A stretch of 9,315 nucleotides of DNA. Origin: Tannerellaceae bacterium. GTDB lineage: Bacteria > Bacteroidota > Bacteroidia > Bacteroidales > Tannerellaceae. A program made the translations under genes and the position numbers. This document shows positions 6,754 to 9,315 of the stretch, in pieces; the first letter of the stretch is position 1, and each line of letters starts with the position of its first letter. The stretch spans positions 1 through 9,315 of the forward strand of contig JAIRZN010000166.1 in the NCBI GenBank assembly GCA_031267205.1, written 5' to 3'. The notes beneath the pieces are model-generated. The model worked only from the letters and a program-made list of their open reading frames with translations. It did no database searches and was not told where the DNA came from.

Positions 6754-6761
6754 TATCTTTG
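6754..6761 (+). promoter_or_regulatory. Probable -7 box of the penicillin-binding protein gene promoter
   Basis: TATCTTTG on the plus strand fits the Bacteroides -7 consensus TAnnTTTG and is identical to the box upstream of trpB2 on the other strand. It would give a start near 6767 and an AT-rich leader of about 37 bases before the ATG at 6804. I see no good TTTG -33 element at the expected distance; an A-tract (6729-6735) lies there instead. Confidence 0.5.
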
Positions 6762-6803
6762 CTCACTATAAAAATAACAAAACACATATATACAGTATAA
6801 TAT

Positions 6804-9140
6804 ATGACCGCAGAGGTTAAAAAGAAAATCGTCTTTTCGTTCTGGATGCTCTACATCTCAGCATTAGTGATAATCATTGTCCTGTTTGCCGCCATCTCAA
6901 AAGGCTCGATAGGATATATGCCGGCAGTGGAACAGATTGCCAATCCCATCGATAAATACGCCACCTCAGTTATATCGGCTGACGGTAAGGCTTTCGGCAG
7001 CTACGGTCACAGTCAGGACAACCGCATACATGTTACTTACAACGACTTGTCGGCTGACCTTGTCAAGGCTCTTATCGCTACCGAAGATATACGCTTCTCG
7101 AAGCACAGCGGGATAGACATTCAAGGACTGCTGCGCGCAGTTGTGAAACGGGGAATCCTGATGCAGAAAAGCGGCGGCGGCGGCAGCACCATCACACAGC
7201 AACTCGCCAAGCAGCTTTACTCGCCGGGAGCAGCCAACTTCGCCGAACGTCTGCTCCAGAAGCCAATCGAATGGGTGATAGCCGTCAAACTGGAACGCTA
7301 TTATACGAAGGAAGAAATAATCAACCTGTATCTTAATAAATTCGACTTCCTCTACAACGCCGTAGGCATACAATCGGCTGCGCACACCTACTTCTCGGTC
7401 GCCCCTAAAGGACTGAAGACCGAAGAGGCGGCGACGCTCATAGGCATGTGCAAAAACCCATCGTACTATAATCCCGTACGCTATGCCGATCGCACACGGC
7501 AGCGGCGCAACGTCGTACTCGGACAGATGCAGAAGGCCGGATACCTGACGGTTCGCGAGCGCGATTCGCTGGCAATGCTGCCACTTACGATCCGTTTCTC
7601 CAGGATAGATCACAAGGAAGGACTCGCACCATACTTCAAAGAATACCTGAGGATGACAATGACGGCGCAAAAGCCCGACATAAGCAACTATCCGGCCCCG
7701 TGGCAGAAGCCCAAGTTCAGGGAAGACTCCGCCGCATGGGTCACAAACCCGCTCTACGGATGGTGCAACAAGAACAAAAAGGCGGACGGCAACTTTTATA
7801 ATATCTACACCGACGGCCTCAAGATTTACACCACAATTGATACAAGGATGCAGAGATACGCCGAAGAATCGGTCAAGGAACACATCGGTCAAACGCTGCA
7901 ACCGGCCTTCTTCGCAGAAAAACAGGGACGCAGCTACGCGCCCTTCTCCAGAGACCTGACGCAACCTGAGGTGGACGACATACTCGCGCGCTCGATGCAA
8001 CAGACCGACCGCTTCCGCGCCATGCGACGCGAGGGGATAAGCGACGAAGACATAATGAAAGAGTTCCGCCGGCCTCTCGAAATGACAGTCTTCAGTTGGA
8101 ACGGCCCCGTCGATACCATAATGTCGCCGCTCGACTCTATCCGCTACCACAAAATGTTCCTCCGCACCGCCTTCATGTCAATGGACGCCCATACGGGCCA
8201 CGTGAAAGCCTATGTCGGAGGTATTGACTATTATAACTTCCAGTATGATATGGTGACCGGAGGACGTCGGCAGATAGGCTCGACCATGAAACCGTTCCTG
8301 TACTCGCTTGCGATGATCGAAGGCATAAACCCCTGTGACCGCATGCTACATGTTCAACAACAACTGATGGACGAGAACGGACGCCCCTGGATACCGCGTA
8401 ACTCCGACCAGAAGCACGTCGGCGAGATGGTCTCGATACAATGGGGATTGCAGAACTCGTCCAACTGGGTAACAGCTTACCTCATGAAGCAACTCTCGCC
8501 CTATACGCTTGTGCGACTGTTGCATTCGTTCGGGATGACAGGTCATATCGATCCCGTAATCTCCCTCGCGCTCGGAACGCCCGATATATCGGTGAGCGAA
8601 ATGGTAGGAGGATACTCCACCTTCGCCAATCGCGGCATACGCGTAGAGCCGCTCTATGTCACCCGCATAGAAGATTCCTTCGGGAATACCGTCGCCACCT
8701 TCAACCCTCAGATGCACGAGGTATTACCCGAAGACGCCACGTACAAAATGTTACACATGCTGCGCAGCGTGATGGACGGCGGGACAGGTAGCCGCGTAAG
8801 ATACCGCTACAATCTGCGCGCGCCCATGGGAGGGAAGACCGGCACGACACAGAACAATTCCGACGGCTGGTTCATGGCCTTCACACCTACCTTAGTATCA
8901 GGCTGCTGGGTCGGAGGCGAAGACCGCTCTATACACTTCGACCGCATGACCGAGGGACAGGGAGCAAGCATGGCCCTGCCAATATATTCGCTTTTCATGC
9001 AAAAAGTATACGCCGACCCGGCCCTGGGATACTCCGAAACGGAAACGTTCGACATCCCCGCACATTATGCCAACCCATGCCTGGATACCGACTTTACCCT
9101 TCCCTCAGGCACAGGAGGCATCGATAAGATATTCGAATAA
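6804..9140 (+). CDS. Class A penicillin-binding protein (PBP1A type): peptidoglycan glycosyltransferase/DD-transpeptidase
   Basis: The 778-residue bifunctional enzyme polymerises lipid II into glycan strands and cross-links the peptides on the periplasmic face of the inner membrane. A single membrane anchor spans about residues 9-31 (IVFSFWMLYISALVIIIVLF). The GT51 glycosyltransferase follows: ATEDIRFSKHSGID (92-105) with catalytic Glu94, GGSTITQQLAKQLY (126-139), then KLERYYTKEEIINLYLN (162-178) with the second conserved Glu in KLE or KEE. The transpeptidase has all three active-site motifs: STMK with nucleophile Ser493 and Lys496, SSN at 552-554, and KTG at 678-680 followed by TTQNNSDGWFMAFTP. 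A linker of about 100 residues (355-450) separates the domains. Length and motifs are normal and complete. The gene is divergent from the trpB2 operon and stands alone in the window. The ATG at 6804 places the anchor directly after a short basic N-terminus (KKK), as expected for N-in topology. Confidence 0.96.
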   Translation: MTAEVKKKIVFSFWMLYISALVIIIVLFAAISKGSIGYMPAVEQIANPIDKYATSVISADGKAFGSYGHSQDNRIHVTYNDLSADLVKALIATEDIRFSKHSGIDIQGLLRAVVKRGILMQKSGGGGSTITQQLAKQLYSPGAANFAERLLQKPIEWVIAVKLERYYTKEEIINLYLNKFDFLYNAVGIQSAAHTYFSVAPKGLKTEEAATLIGMCKNPSYYNPVRYADRTRQRRNVVLGQMQKAGYLTVRERDSLAMLPLTIRFSRIDHKEGLAPYFKEYLRMTMTAQKPDISNYPAPWQKPKFREDSAAWVTNPLYGWCNKNKKADGNFYNIYTDGLKIYTTIDTRMQRYAEESVKEHIGQTLQPAFFAEKQGRSYAPFSRDLTQPEVDDILARSMQQTDRFRAMRREGISDEDIMKEFRRPLEMTVFSWNGPVDTIMSPLDSIRYHKMFLRTAFMSMDAHTGHVKAYVGGIDYYNFQYDMVTGGRRQIGSTMKPFLYSLAMIEGINPCDRMLHVQQQLMDENGRPWIPRNSDQKHVGEMVSIQWGLQNSSNWVTAYLMKQLSPYTLVRLLHSFGMTGHIDPVISLALGTPDISVSEMVGGYSTFANRGIRVEPLYVTRIEDSFGNTVATFNPQMHEVLPEDATYKMLHMLRSVMDGGTGSRVRYRYNLRAPMGGKTGTTQNNSDGWFMAFTPTLVSGCWVGGEDRSIHFDRMTEGQGASMALPIYSLFMQKVYADPALGYSETETFDIPAHYANPCLDTDFTLPSGTGGIDKIFE

Positions 9141-9176
9141 AGCAACTTAGTAAGCATTCGGCAAACCACCCCCCGT

Positions 9177-9205
9177 GGCGACTTCTCTGCACAGCAGAAA
9201 TCGCC
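9177..9205 (+). terminator. Bulged hairpin 36 bases after the PBP gene, possible transcription end
   Basis: The arms GGCGACTTCTCTGC and GCAGAAATCGCC around the loop ACA form 12 base pairs with two single-C bulges on the 5' side. No T-tract follows on either strand, so it is not a canonical intrinsic terminator; it could act as a 3'-end stabiliser or with another termination mode. Confidence 0.4.
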
Positions 9206-9315
9206 GCCGTACCGTACAAGAAGGACGATGCGGTGATCATACTCGCCAAGCGCAAAAAATACCCCCATCACCGCAAGTGTGCATCCCCCGCCGACCCTTG
9301 CCGATACATTCCACA
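9206..9315. other. Unassigned 3' flank
   Basis: One plus-strand frame is open from about 9150 through the window edge without an ATG, and includes KKDDAVIILAKRKKYP. I recognise no family in it, and it may be the start region of a gene beyond the window or simply non-coding. Confidence 0.2.

Noticed and set aside
6966..8150. A 394-codon open frame antisense to the penicillin-binding protein gene.
   Set aside because: It lies fully within the coding region of a complete PBP1A and shows no family motif; it is a composition-driven shadow.
9065..9271. A 68-codon minus-strand open frame overlapping the 3' end of the PBP gene.
   Set aside because: It overlaps confident coding sequence and the hairpin, has no recognisable product, and lacks a promoter.

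Overview
The window reads as chromosomal DNA from a member of the Bacteroidota, most likely the order Bacteroidales. The main evidence is two TATCTTTG boxes that fit the Bacteroides -7 consensus TAnnTTTG, AT-rich starts without strong Shine-Dalgarno sites, a DUF3078-type outer-membrane protein, separate (unfused) proline dehydrogenase and P5C dehydrogenase genes, and a PBP1A of Bacteroidota layout. Genus is not resolved.

Left block (1-5666, all on the minus strand, read right to left): a TrpB2-type tryptophan synthase beta chain, a long-form 1-pyrroline-5-carboxylate dehydrogenase, a proline dehydrogenase, and the N-terminal 467 codons of a secreted DUF3078-like beta-barrel protein that runs off the left edge. 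Gaps are 28, 36 and 36 bases with no terminator between genes, so this looks like one transcript from a promoter just upstream of trpB2. The two middle enzymes together oxidise proline to glutamate. TrpB2 and the outer-membrane protein have no obvious biochemical link to that step.

Middle block (5667-6803): about 1.1 kb without an intact gene. It holds the eroded C-terminal part of an IS66-family transposase on the minus strand, cut into two pieces (6731-6607 and 5956-5769), each with a one-base frame slip. The cut falls almost exactly between two adjacent conserved stretches of the transposase. The roughly 650 bp between the pieces hold two unrelated tandem-repeat arrays, both with a pitch of 41-42 bp. 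The first is about eight copies of a unit containing a small hairpin; the second is about five copies of a different unit. This is the most unusual part of the window.

Right block (6804-9140, plus strand): a complete class A penicillin-binding protein (PBP1A type) with glycosyltransferase and transpeptidase domains, transcribed divergently from the trpB2 operon. A bulged 12-bp hairpin follows 36 bases after its stop. The last ~110 bases hold nothing I can identify.
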